Assembly (NCBI GenBank): GCA_902798105.1
Contig: CADBVG010000009.1
Location: 1 to 48,094 of the forward strand
Direction: 5' to 3'
Length of the DNA stretch: 48,094 bases
From: an uncultured Eubacteriales bacterium
GTDB lineage: Bacteria; Bacillota; Clostridia; Christensenellales; Aristaeellaceae
The notes under the pieces were generated by a model. That model was not told the origin of the DNA, searched no databases, and worked only from the letters and a program-made list of their open reading frames with translations. Within the stretch, counting starts at the first letter, position 1, and each line of letters begins with the position of its first letter. This document shows positions 31,983 through 40,262 of this stretch, piece after piece. The position numbers were made by a program, and so were the translations under genes.

Positions 31983-34616
31983 TTACTTCGCGGAAGCTTC
32001 CTCCTTGGCGGGCTCTTCCTTCTCTTCCTTGGCGTTGTCGATCGCCTTGTTCACCATTTCGCGGGCCTTCTTCTGGCCCTTGCGGGAGAACTCTGCAACG
32101 GAATCGGCCTGCTCCACGAACTGCTTGTTCGCCATCTCCTGGAATTCCTTCGTCTGCTTCATGAACTCCTTCGGGGAAATGACCGGCATCTGGGGCAGTC
32201 CCGGCAGGGTCGGCACCTCGTCCGGCAGGTTATCGGCGAAGGTATCCTGCATATCCATCATGTACTCGAAGAATTTGTTCCACTGGTCCTTGGCGTTGTC
32301 CATCGTGGTCTGCTGCATATCCATAACCTGCTCGCAGAACTTATCCATGTTGGACTTGAAATCATCCCAAGCGTCGTCATAGCTGGTGTTGTTCCACATG
32401 AACGGCATCGGGGGCATCATGGGCATGACGGGCATCACCGGCATGGTGGGCATCATGGGCATCATGCCCTGGAACATGGGCATAAAGTTCTTCATCGAGT
32501 TCTTCTTCTTGGTGGTCTTGCTCATATTGAAAACTCCTTCCATTAATGGCTCCACATATTTGCGGTAAGCCAGGTTAAACATTGTCGGGGTGGAATTGTG
32601 CAGGCTGACGGGGATGTTGTTGATGTCAAACTTCGTCAGCTTCATGACCAGTTCCCTGAGGCCCGGAATCTTGAACAGCTTGGAGAACCTGCCCTCGTTC
32701 AGATCGGGGATGCAGGCGAACACCTCGGAGAGGATGTTGTAGGGATCGCCCTCCAGCTCCTCCGGTATGCCCGCGCCCATGCTGGAATCCTCGCCCTCCG
32801 GCGCCGGGACGAGCAGGATATCGATCACCCTGCCGTCGATCCGGACGGGCTTGACGGAATAGCGGCTGCCCGTCACGGTACCCGAAGCCAGCTTCTTGGC
32901 GTCCACCTTTCCGCCGGTATTCAGCGGCATGGACTCGACGATCACGCACTGGCTGGGCAGGTTAGTGTCCTCCAGCATTCCGTCGGTGATGAACACCTGG
33001 ATCAGCGCCTTGCGCAGAACGGTCAGGCTGCCCGCGCCCTTATCGCTCATCTCCACGTACAGAACGGGCACATTGTCGTGCAGTATCTTGTGGAATTCCG
33101 GCGTAAGGCCGCAGGCGGCGATGCCCGGCTGGGATGCGACCGCGTTCTCGATCAGTCCCGCGTCAAAGCGCACGCCGGCGTTGTTGACGAAGTACTGGTT
33201 GGAACGGCCGATGCAGGCCAGGCTGCCGTCCTCGTTCACGCGCACCAGGTCGTGGGTGTTGAAGTAATCCTCGTCGTCGATCTTCTCCAGGGTGAAGAAC
33301 ACCTCATCCCCCAGCTTGCCGCTGCTCATCGTCGGGGAGCTCAGCATCAGCACGCCGGTGCGCGGACCATCGGCGATATCGTAGTAGCGGTTCTCGTCCT
33401 CCACCAAAATCTTGGCCTTGAAGCCCGGCAGCAGGAACCCGATGGCGTCGTCCTTGCGGTCCGTGGGGCACAGCAGGCACGCGCCGCCCATCTCAGACAG
33501 CCCGTAGCCGTTGATGACGCGGGCGGTGGAGCCGCAGGACTTCAGGTAATCGTTGAACTTCTGCTTGAATTCGGGGGAGAGGTATGTACCGCCCATGAAC
33601 ACGATCTTCAACTTGGAAAGGTTGATATCGGGCATGGTCTTGAGCCAGGAATCCAGTATCGTCTTGCTGGTAAACAGCACGTTGATCCCGTAATGCTCGA
33701 TCGCCTCCGAGTAGCGCGGGTTGGTGGCGCCGAAGGGCAGGCTGACGATCTCCATTCCCAGGCCCAGCGGCGTATGCAGCATATCCACCATCGCGTAGAC
33801 CCAGGACATGTTCAGGGTCAGATAGGTGATCATGTGCTTCGGGGCGTTTTTGAAATCCGGGTAGGTATCCTTGGCCTTCAGGGCGCTCACCACAAAGGCA
33901 TTCATGGCCTTGTCGGTCAGGGGGACCGGCTTGTGCATACCGCTGACCGTGCCGGTGGTGTGGAGGATGATGGGCGCCTTGCCCTTGCCGTACACGACCG
34001 GGTAGGCCTCGTATTTCTCCAGCAGGTCCTCCATCATCAGGCTGCCGTCCATGTCGCGGAACAGGTCCTTGTTCATGTTCCGGATCATCTCCAGCGCGGG
34101 AACCCCATACGCTCCGCCCATCGGGCTTTGCAGCAGTATGATGTTGCGCAGTCCCAGCATCTCCTTGTCGCGCAGCAGGCGCTTCATCAGCTCGGGGAAG
34201 GCGTAATACTCCGAAATCAGCAGATCGGTGATCTTCTCCCGCTCGATCATGCTGTGGATCTGCTTTTCATCGTACAGGTCGAAGGGATAGATGAGGGATA
34301 CGGACGCGCCGACCATGTTCAGGCCATAGAACGCGAAAACCGTCTCTGTCAGCGGCGTGCCGATGAGCGCCACCCGGGAACGATTCTTGGCGGTGATGTT
34401 GACGCCGGAAAACGCCTCCGCGTACCGCTCCCAGTAACGGAACATCTGGCGGTAGGTGTACTGCCGGTATCCGTCGGTGATGGCGATGCTGTCCAGGCGC
34501 TCGGCGCTGTATGAATTCAGTTCCTTGATGAAGGACCAGCACGCCTGGTCGATCAGCTCTCCGCTCTCCAGGCGCTGCATCGTCTTCTCAAGTTGCTCTT
34601 TCTCGCTCTTTTTCAT
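31983..34616 (-). CDS. AMP-binding (ANL) enzyme with Met/Pro-rich, phasin-like C-terminal extension
   Basis: An 877-residue protein. Residues 1 to about 600 form an ANL adenylating enzyme: APIILHTTGTVSGMHKPV (P-loop region), GMEIVSLPFGATNPRYSEAI, GYGLSEMGGA, and MPLNTGGKVDAKKL with the usual C-terminal lysine. A linker follows, and from about residue 690 the chain becomes a Lys-rich stretch, a low-complexity Met/Pro segment (MPMMPTMPVMPVMPMMPPM) and a long amphipathic helical tail (WDDFKSNMDKFCEQVMDMQQ, KDQWNKFFEYMMDMQDTF, repeated) ending in K/E/A. The tail resembles phasins or PhaE-type granule proteins (inference). An internal ribosome site and ATG at 32525 could give the tail alone. Substrate unknown. 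The promoter is perfect. Confidence 0.82.
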   Translation of the reverse strand: MKKSEKEQLEKTMQRLESGELIDQACWSFIKELNSYSAERLDSIAITDGYRQYTYRQMFRYWERYAEAFSGVNITAKNRSRVALIGTPLTETVFAFYGLNMVGASVSLIYPFDLYDEKQIHSMIEREKITDLLISEYYAFPELMKRLLRDKEMLGLRNIILLQSPMGGAYGVPALEMIRNMNKDLFRDMDGSLMMEDLLEKYEAYPVVYGKGKAPIILHTTGTVSGMHKPVPLTDKAMNAFVVSALKAKDTYPDFKNAPKHMITYLTLNMSWVYAMVDMLHTPLGLGMEIVSLPFGATNPRYSEAIEHYGINVLFTSKTILDSWLKTMPDINLSKLKIVFMGGTYLSPEFKQKFNDYLKSCGSTARVINGYGLSEMGGACLLCPTDRKDDAIGFLLPGFKAKILVEDENRYYDIADGPRTGVLMLSSPTMSSGKLGDEVFFTLEKIDDEDYFNTHDLVRVNEDGSLACIGRSNQYFVNNAGVRFDAGLIENAVASQPGIAACGLTPEFHKILHDNVPVLYVEMSDKGAGSLTVLRKALIQVFITDGMLEDTNLPSQCVIVESMPLNTGGKVDAKKLASGTVTGSRYSVKPVRIDGRVIDILLVPAPEGEDSSMGAGIPEELEGDPYNILSEVFACIPDLNEGRFSKLFKIPGLRELVMKLTKFDINNIPVSLHNSTPTMFNLAYRKYVEPLMEGVFNMSKTTKKKNSMKNFMPMFQGMMPMMPTMPVMPVMPMMPPMPFMWNNTSYDDAWDDFKSNMDKFCEQVMDMQQTTMDNAKDQWNKFFEYMMDMQDTFADNLPDEVPTLPGLPQMPVISPKEFMKQTKEFQEMANKQFVEQADSVAEFSRKGQKKAREMVNKAIDNAKEEKEEPAKEEASAK
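32523..32539 (-). promoter_or_regulatory. Internal ribosome site and ATG for a separate phasin-like product
   Basis: On the minus strand AAGGAG (32539-32534) lies 8 nt before an in-frame ATG (32525). Translation from here would give a 180-residue protein starting MSKTTKKKNSMK. No stop separates it from the ligase frame. Confidence 0.6.
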
Positions 34617-34770
34617 AGGATAACCCGGATGCCTCCTTCCGTTGTAAAGCCGCCTTGTTGGCCAGCGGGATTCGTGTTGCTCAGTGGGTGTCTACAGGAC
34701 CCCGGCAGACGCCTGCCGGTTAGCATTCAGGGCAAAAACATACCAAAAATATGTTCATATAATATACAGT

Positions 34771-34799
34771 ATTATACCTGATTGCAGTTATACTGTCAA
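34771..34799 (-). promoter_or_regulatory. Perfect consensus promoter of the AMP-binding/phasin-like gene
   Basis: Minus-strand TTGACA (34799-34794), exactly 17 bp, TATAAT (34776-34771). The leader is about 150 nt and contains a hairpin, CCGGCAG / CTGCCGG (34702-34719). Confidence 0.85.
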
Positions 34800-34809
34800 C
34801 CATATTTCA

Positions 34810-34839
34810 CCTGAATTAGCCTGAATTAGCCTGAATTAA
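34810..34839 (-). repeat. Three tandem 10-bp repeats upstream of the -35
   Basis: CCTGAATTAG occurs three times head-to-tail (the last ends AA), starting 10 bp upstream of the -35. The 10-bp period puts all three on one face of the helix, as for a bound regulator or an UP-like element. Confidence 0.8.
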
Positions 34840-34931
34840 CCTTGGATAAGGCGTATTATTCGTCCCGCGACACACCTGTGAATGGCGGCACGAACCCGTG
34901 CGTTAAAATGCCACAAAACAACCATTTTTTG

Positions 34932-35072
34932 TTAAGGAAATACCGCGCAATTAAGGTGGTCAGCTGGCGAGTGATTTTTTCGTCAGGCGCTCTTGCAGAT
35001 TTTGAAGGTTTACTGGCGGTAAATCAAAAGGCACCGCCAGATGTGCCGCCGTATTGTGCGGTAGTTCCTTAA
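34932..35072. mobile_element. Miniature inverted-repeat element, family M1, copy 3
   Basis: Element 34936-35068 (133 bp), flanked by TTAA on both sides, with termini GGAAATACCGCG and GCGGTAGTTCC. Subfamily B interior (GTGGTCAGCTGGCGAGTG). The right TTAA overlaps the stop codon of the GH3 gene: it landed exactly at that stop. With the promoter and tandem repeats it fills the 450-bp gap between genes. Confidence 0.88.
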
Positions 35073-37084
35073 CCGCCCTGCCCCCGTTCGTACAGGAGTC
35101 TGTCGCCGTAAACCCACCGGCCGTCCGAATCCTGCGCCATCGCCGGTATGTTGATGGGCAGCCTGCCGGGCATGTCCCCATCCCCGAAGATCGCGCAAAG
35201 CGCGGCGGGAATATTGGCGTTGAAGGCGCCGACCGCGCCGGAAGCGCCGGTCTGGGCCGTGGGATTGACGCCGGCGCCGGAGGACATATAGGCGCACACG
35301 ATGGCGTCCGCGTCCTGGAACCGCGTCACATCCACGGGCAGGTTGTCGCTCAACAGCACGAACTTCGCGCCACCCTCCCGGGCGTCCGTCAGCGCCCTGC
35401 GAACGCCCTGGATCTGGGGGTTGTCGTCCTGGAGTCGGTCCAGGCCCTCGCCGGCGCTGCTGAGGCATACGACGACATCGGCGCTCTTGATGGCTGCAGT
35501 GAGATCATCGGAATACGCCAGCTTTCCATCGTCGTAGTAGCGGTCGATCACGATGGCCGTGGAAGCGCCTTCATCCCCTGTGGCTTCCCCGGTAATGCGG
35601 TTTTCGACCCTTGTATCTGTATCGATAAATCCGCCCTGTCGCAGCAGCGCCAGCGCATAGCCGATGGGCGTGTTGTCGGTGGCCGTGCGCCCGAGTATGA
35701 CGATTCGCCCGCCCGCAATCGGCAGCACGCCGTCATTCTTCAGCAGGGTGACGGCCTGACGCGCGATGGCCATCTCCACCCCGTGATGCTCCCGGGAGCC
35801 GACGACCGTTCCTGCGGCCTCTATCCGCTGTTCCACCGGATCCTGCCGCTGGTCCAGCAGGCCGTGACGCTCCTTCAACGCCAGGATGCGGCGCACCGAG
35901 GCGTCGATGCGCGCTTCTTCGATCTCGCCACGCTCCACGAGGGCGGCGATGCCGGCGATGTAATCGTCATAGTACTGCACGGCCACATCTGTGTTCAGGC
36001 TCGTGGGCAACAGCAGGATATCGCAGCCCGCTTCAATGGCCTTCCTGGCCACCTGCACATCGTGCGCCACGGTCGCGTAATCGCCGGTGAAGAGGGCCGC
36101 GCCGGTGTCCGGCTCGGTGACGAACTGCTGCATTTCCAGGGCGTCTGTGATCACCACGCCGTCAAAGCCCAACTCGTCGCGCAGCAGGCCCGTGACGATC
36201 CGGGGAGACAGCGTCGCGGGCCAATAGCCCCTGGTGACGCCGTCCGCCATGAGCATCTCGTCGTCGATCAGCGGGAAGGTCGTCGCCGACATCATCACCA
36301 TCTCCGCGCCGCCCTCGATGGCCGCGCGATAGGCGGCAAGGCCGTTCGCCGCCAGCTGGTCGTAGGTCAGCTTTATAGAGGTAGGATAGTCGCTGCCGTC
36401 CCCCGCCCCGGGGAAGTGCTTGAAGCAGGTGATCACATTGCTCTGGCCCACGCCCTCGGCGAAGGCCAGGCCCAGCCTGGAGACCACCTGGGGATCATCG
36501 GAAAACACGCGGGTGCTCATGCCCAGGTCCGCCAGGTCGGTGATGACATCGATGCAGGGGCCCAGGTTCACGTTGATGCCCAGGGCTGCCAGCTCTTCGC
36601 CGAACACCTGCCCCGTGGCCAGGGCGTTTTCTTCGGCGTACTCCCCCGTGGCGCCGATGGCCATGCTCCCCGTGCCCCGGGTACCCATGGACAGGCGCGC
36701 CACGTAGCCGCCCTCCTGATCGGCGGCCACAAGATATGGCAGGGCTCCCGGGGCGCTCTGTGCGTTGTTGCGCTGCAAATCGTCGATCAGGCGCACGGTC
36801 TGTTCGGTGCTCGCGATATTCGCGCCAAACAGTATAACGCCCCCGTACTGGTGGCGTCGCAGCGCCTCCGCCAGCGTGGGCCAGCTGGACAGCTCCGTCA
36901 CCTTATCGCCGTCCCAGGTGAGCAGCGCCGGCATGATCATCTGCGAGATCTTCTGATCGAGCGTCATGGCGTTAAGCAGCGCGTCAACGCGGGCCGCGCC
37001 GTCCGCTTCGCCCGTCGCCAGCGCCGGCTGCAACACAAGCGCGACGCAGAGCACAAGCAACAGTGTAAAAATGATGCGTTTCAT
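35069..37084 (-). CDS. Secreted glycoside hydrolase family 3 (NagZ/beta-glucosidase-like)
   Basis: A 671-residue exported GH3 enzyme. Residues 1-24 are a signal peptide (MKRIIFTLLLVLCVALVLQP, then ALA). The GH3 (beta/alpha)8 domain has MTLDQKISQMIMP, YLVAADQEGGYVARLS, CFKHFPGAGDGSDYPTS and the nucleophile aspartate in GVVITDALEMQQF; a C-terminal GH3-C-like domain follows. The NagZ Asp-His dyad loop (GDT..DSH) is not kept: GAGDGSDYPTS replaces it, so substrate or mechanism may differ from classic NagZ. Beta-N-acetylhexosaminidase on wall fragments or beta-glucosidase are both possible. The stop lies in the target duplication of an M1 element. Confidence 0.86.
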   Translation of the reverse strand: MKRIIFTLLLVLCVALVLQPALATGEADGAARVDALLNAMTLDQKISQMIMPALLTWDGDKVTELSSWPTLAEALRRHQYGGVILFGANIASTEQTVRLIDDLQRNNAQSAPGALPYLVAADQEGGYVARLSMGTRGTGSMAIGATGEYAEENALATGQVFGEELAALGINVNLGPCIDVITDLADLGMSTRVFSDDPQVVSRLGLAFAEGVGQSNVITCFKHFPGAGDGSDYPTSIKLTYDQLAANGLAAYRAAIEGGAEMVMMSATTFPLIDDEMLMADGVTRGYWPATLSPRIVTGLLRDELGFDGVVITDALEMQQFVTEPDTGAALFTGDYATVAHDVQVARKAIEAGCDILLLPTSLNTDVAVQYYDDYIAGIAALVERGEIEEARIDASVRRILALKERHGLLDQRQDPVEQRIEAAGTVVGSREHHGVEMAIARQAVTLLKNDGVLPIAGGRIVILGRTATDNTPIGYALALLRQGGFIDTDTRVENRITGEATGDEGASTAIVIDRYYDDGKLAYSDDLTAAIKSADVVVCLSSAGEGLDRLQDDNPQIQGVRRALTDAREGGAKFVLLSDNLPVDVTRFQDADAIVCAYMSSGAGVNPTAQTGASGAVGAFNANIPAALCAIFGDGDMPGRLPINIPAMAQDSDGRWVYGDRLLYERGQGG

Positions 37085-37109
37085 GGCTTTACCTCATTCA
37101 GTTTTGTCT

Positions 37110-37415
37110 CTACCTCTTCCTTTTCGATTGACATGCCTTGCAATACCTGGGCCATGGCCGGGCGGACGATTCGAATTTGAAGGGTTGCCCGCAGCCCCGG
37201 CAGGTTCCCGTGATCGTCTCCTCCGGCCGATACTTCGCCCGGCATACCACGCAGCAGTCGGGCCAGTGCTGCACCTCCTCCGGGAGGGTAAACGTCCTGC
37301 CGCATATTTTGCATGTCCTCGTGATCATCCCCGGTTTCTGCTTCGGGCGTTCTGCCGCCGATGCCGGGTGCCGCCCATTGCGGCCCATCAGGCTTTGTAG
37401 CCAGTCAAACAACAC
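37110..37415 (-). CDS. Small zinc-ribbon protein
   Basis: A 101-residue protein with four CxxC pairs arranged as two ribbons: CKIC...CVVC and CRGC...CKAC, with similar internal spacing and sequence (FTLPEEVQHWPDCC / FKFESSARPWPRYC), so the gene looks like an internal duplication. It ends in KRKR. It resembles the probable zinc-ribbon (zf-trcl) proteins, whose role is unknown. GTG 37415 is chosen because AGGAGG lies 6 nt upstream; the frame is also open to a TTG at 37433, which overlaps that site. It lies 25 bp upstream of the GH3 gene, same strand. Confidence 0.78.
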   Translation of the reverse strand: MLFDWLQSLMGRNGRHPASAAERPKQKPGMITRTCKICGRTFTLPEEVQHWPDCCVVCRAKYRPEETITGTCRGCGQPFKFESSARPWPRYCKACQSKRKR

Positions 37416-37445
37416 AACGTTCCTCCTCGGCAAATATCGTCAACC

Positions 37446-37503
37446 TTGAGTGTGTTCCTGAATCGGCATCCCACTGCGTGGGTAAAACATGAATGAAATG
37501 TAC
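37446..37503. repeat. Partial copy of repeat family M4
   Basis: GAGTGTGTTCCTGAATCGGC followed by ATCCCAC...GTGGG and CATGAATGAAA matches, in inverted orientation, the element at 40263-40353. The right end is interrupted by an M3 repeat at 37504. Confidence 0.65.
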
Positions 37504-37595
37504 GCCTGTGTAGGGGCGGCGATACGCCGCCCGCGGATCATCGTTGCATATCGTTGTAGACGGGCGGCGCGTCGTCGGCCCTACAACAACACAGG
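37504..37595. repeat. Palindromic repeat family M3 (GTAGGGGCGGC type)
   Basis: Outer arms CCTGTGTAGGGGC and GGCCCTACAACAACACAGG enclose a GC-rich palindrome (GGCGATACGCCGCCCGC... GCGGGCGGCGC). A related copy is at 43676-43795. With the M4 fragment it fills the gap before the prephenate dehydratase gene. Confidence 0.7.
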
Positions 37596-37687
37596 TCGCT
37601 TTTCTACAGATTCTCGCAGAAGGCATCCAACGCTGTAGGCGCACCATGAACGAAAACCAGTGATGCAGCTCACGGACCTGCCCCACT

Positions 37688-38569
37688 TCACTTTTCCACC
37701 GCGTTAAAACAGCCCGCAAACCGCACACCCTCCAGCGCCCGGGCCACGTCCAGCTGGGCCTCGGTGATGCCGGCCGGATCCTTCATCTCGATCACATAGT
37801 GGTATCTGCCCAGCGCGCTGCCCTCCGGGCGGTCGTGAAGCGCCACCATCTCGAGGCCGGCATCGTGCAGTTGCAGGATGATATCGTCAATTTGCTCTGC
37901 CACGCAGGTGGCCACGAACACGGCGCAGGTCAGGTCCTCCCCCTCGAGCGCCTGCCGCGAGAGCACATAGAACCGGGTCTTGTTGGCGTCGGTGATCTGC
38001 ACGTTTTCCGCCAGCACCTCCAGCCCGTATCGCGCCGCGGCCCCCGGCGCGGCGACGGCGGAGATGGACTTGTCGCCAGTCTGGGCCACATAACTGGCCG
38101 CCGCAGCGGTACTGGCCATCTCCACCGCCTCGGCGTCCGGCAGGTGCTCCGAGCGCCACTGGGCGCTCTGCGCAAGGCCCTGGGCATGGGAGCAGACGGT
38201 GTGTATGTCCGCCAGCGTCGCACCGGGCACGCCCATGAGCGTCTGGCTGATGGGCAGTATGACCTCGCCGACGACATAGGCCTGTTCCGCGCCGATCAGC
38301 GCGTCCAGGTAGTTCACCACGGCGCCGCCCACGGTGTTTTCCTGGGGGATCACCGCGTAATCCGCCGCTGATGACAACAGATCCGATATAGCGTCGTTTA
38401 CCGTCTCCTTCGGAATCAGGACTTCCCCCGCCCGGAAGAAAAACTGTGCCGCCTCTTCGGTGTAGGTGCCCTCAGGGCCCAGATAGGCGACCCGAGCGCC
38501 ATCCGCCATAGCAGTCATGGAACAAAACAGCGCAAAGAGCACCGTCAGCCCTATCAATCGCCTCTTCAT
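37688..38569 (-). CDS. pheA: Prephenate dehydratase with N-terminal signal peptide
   Basis: A 293-residue prephenate dehydratase, the enzyme giving phenylpyruvate in phenylalanine synthesis. Residues 1-23 are a typical signal peptide (MKRRLIGLTVLFALFCSMTA, then MA-DG). The catalytic domain starts immediately with VAYLGPEGTYTEEAAQFF, then VIPQENTVGGAVVNYLDAL, VCSHAQGLAQ and the conserved NKTRFYVLS (T-R-F at 198-200). The C-terminus is ACT-like; LHDRPEGSALGRYHYVIEM replaces the usual ESRP. The start ATG 38569 has AGGAGG 10 nt upstream. Export of a PheA-type enzyme is unusual; periplasmic PheC enzymes are a different fold. Confidence 0.88.
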   Translation of the reverse strand: MKRRLIGLTVLFALFCSMTAMADGARVAYLGPEGTYTEEAAQFFFRAGEVLIPKETVNDAISDLLSSAADYAVIPQENTVGGAVVNYLDALIGAEQAYVVGEVILPISQTLMGVPGATLADIHTVCSHAQGLAQSAQWRSEHLPDAEAVEMASTAAAASYVAQTGDKSISAVAAPGAAARYGLEVLAENVQITDANKTRFYVLSRQALEGEDLTCAVFVATCVAEQIDDIILQLHDAGLEMVALHDRPEGSALGRYHYVIEMKDPAGITEAQLDVARALEGVRFAGCFNAVEK

Positions 38570-38679
38570 GTTCTTCCATCCTCCTGTGTCAATTTGTCTC
38601 AGTATGCCCTTCCGCGCGCCCAGCGCCACACATTCCTCGGCGTTGCAGCCTGTGCGCCATCGACGTTCGCCACGGTTCC

Positions 38680-38708
38680 ATGATAGCACACCGCCGTCAT
38701 GATCGCAA
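38680..38708 (-). promoter_or_regulatory. Promoter of the exported prephenate dehydratase
   Basis: Minus-strand TTGCGA (38708-38703), 17-bp spacer, TATCAT (38685-38680) with TGC extended -10. The -10 region GCTATCATGGAA is nearly the same as at the threonine dehydratase promoter. Confidence 0.65.
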
Positions 38709-38770
38709 CCGGAATTTTATAGAGCACGTCCCACGTTCATCCCAATAGATTGAATATTAACAAACCATCC

Positions 38771-38799
38771 TTGCCGAATCCCCGAAACTGTGGTAAAGT
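38771..38799 (+). promoter_or_regulatory. Promoter of the secreted protein at 38843
   Basis: TTGCCG (38771-38776), 17-bp spacer, TAAAGT (38794-38799), 44 bp before the ATG. Confidence 0.55.
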
Positions 38800-38842
38800 A
38801 AAACATGAATCCAAATGACACCGACGACAAGGAGGTTTATTC

Positions 38843-40159
38843 ATGAAGAAACTGTTTGCCCTGATGACAGCGCTGATTATGCTGCTGTCCTGCACGGCGG
38901 CCTTTGCCGACGCTACCCCCGCTGCTGAAACGCCCGAATCTGCGCTGATCGCCACGCCCCTGACCATCTATTCGGAAACCGACATCGACCGAGACGTGCT
39001 GGCGCTGGATCTGACCGCCCTGGGCAAGGACGAAGGCTTCCTGATGAAGGCGGACACCGTCGCCGCCGTGCTGACCGAGGCCACCGAACGCCTGACCCTC
39101 ACCGACGACGGCTTCCAGTGGGACCTGATGCTCGGCGGCAGGGACATCTTCACCGTCGCCGGCAAAATGACCGACGCCGGCTTCACCCTGGGCAGCAACC
39201 TGTTCCCCAACCATGTGTTCAACTTCTCCAACGAGGAGCTTGCCGGCCTTTCCGATGCCATCGCCTCGAAGTACAAGGACGAGACCAAGGCCATGGAGCG
39301 CATCGACATCAATGCCCTGGCCAGGGCCATCGCCCCCCACTTCAACGATTTCATCGCCACCGGCCTGGCCGCCTTCGAGGGCGGCGAAGCCCAGCAGGGC
39401 GACTACGTGCTGGACGGCGTCAGCTACAACACCATGGTGCCCATCGACGTGGACGTGGCCGCCATCTACAACGCCCTGCTCAAGCTGGAGCGGGACCTGC
39501 TGGCCGACCCCACCGTAGCCGTCACCATCGCCCAGTTCGACCGGTCCGGCAAATACACCAAGTCCGCTGAAAAGGCCCTCGACCCCGCCAAGGCCCCCGC
39601 GCTGCACCTGGATACCTACGCGACCGTTGACGACGAGGGCGACCAGAGCGGCCCCACCGACACCGTCTTCGCCCTCACCATGCCCGGCAAGAAGGAACCC
39701 GACGCAACGGGCGATGTGCTGCAAAACGGCGAGGATGTGACCGCCAACATTCAGTTCCCCGCCGCTTCCACCAACATGACCCTGAATTCCCAGAAGACCG
39801 ATGCCGGCCACATCTACAGGGCGGACCTGTACGTCAGCGGCCTGTACTTCGGCTGTGTGGCTGAGGTGGGCGCAACGGACGGGAAGTACAACGACACCGA
39901 CATCTACTTCATCGACCCCCAGAACAAGCTGATCAGCCAGCGCTCCACCATGACCCATGAGGGTGAACTCACTTACGACCTGAGCAAGGGCACCCCCGTC
40001 ACCATGGGCGACCTCGCCGCTAAGAATCGCAGCGTCCTGACCAGCCTGTCCACAGACGCCATGATCGGCCTGGCCAGTATCTCGAACGCCGCCAGCGACG
40101 CCCTGCCAGAGGAGATCAGCGCCATGCTGGCCCTGTTCAGCCTCTCCCAAATGAAATAA
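38843..40159 (+). CDS. Secreted protein of unknown function
   Basis: A 438-residue exported protein, not recognised. The signal peptide is MKKLFALMTALIMLLSCTAA, then FA-DA. The mature chain alternates amphipathic helices and beta segments (LTLTDDGFQWDLMLGGRDIF, TLGSNLFPNHVFNFSNEELA) and has several repeated D/E-rich stretches. It might be a solute- or envelope-associated protein, but there is no lipobox (the cysteine is inside the hydrophobic core) and no anchor. AAGGAGG lies just before ATG 38843. A strong terminator follows, so this is a single-gene unit. Confidence 0.75.
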   Translation: MKKLFALMTALIMLLSCTAAFADATPAAETPESALIATPLTIYSETDIDRDVLALDLTALGKDEGFLMKADTVAAVLTEATERLTLTDDGFQWDLMLGGRDIFTVAGKMTDAGFTLGSNLFPNHVFNFSNEELAGLSDAIASKYKDETKAMERIDINALARAIAPHFNDFIATGLAAFEGGEAQQGDYVLDGVSYNTMVPIDVDVAAIYNALLKLERDLLADPTVAVTIAQFDRSGKYTKSAEKALDPAKAPALHLDTYATVDDEGDQSGPTDTVFALTMPGKKEPDATGDVLQNGEDVTANIQFPAASTNMTLNSQKTDAGHIYRADLYVSGLYFGCVAEVGATDGKYNDTDIYFIDPQNKLISQRSTMTHEGELTYDLSKGTPVTMGDLAAKNRSVLTSLSTDAMIGLASISNAASDALPEEISAMLALFSLSQMK

Positions 40160-40220
40160 TACCGCCATCGCCTTGCCAAAGCCCTTTCATCCGGTACAGT
40201 GCGCCAAGGTGTGATTGTCA

Positions 40221-40254
40221 ACGGGCACGAACAACTGCGTTCGTGCCCGTTTTT
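40221..40254 (+). terminator. Strong intrinsic terminator
   Basis: A perfect 11-bp stem, ACGGGCACGAA / TTCGTGCCCGT, with a short loop, then TTTT. It ends the transcript of the secreted-protein gene. Confidence 0.9.
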
Positions 40255-40262
40255 GTATACAC

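Noticed and set aside
32598..34514. 638-codon plus-strand ORF opposite the AMP-binding gene
   Set aside because: No start signal or domain; antisense shadow of a GC-rich ORF.
35069..35072. Idea that the M1 element supplied the stop codon of the GH3 gene
   Set aside because: The TTAA containing the stop is the duplicated target itself, so the stop existed before the insertion.
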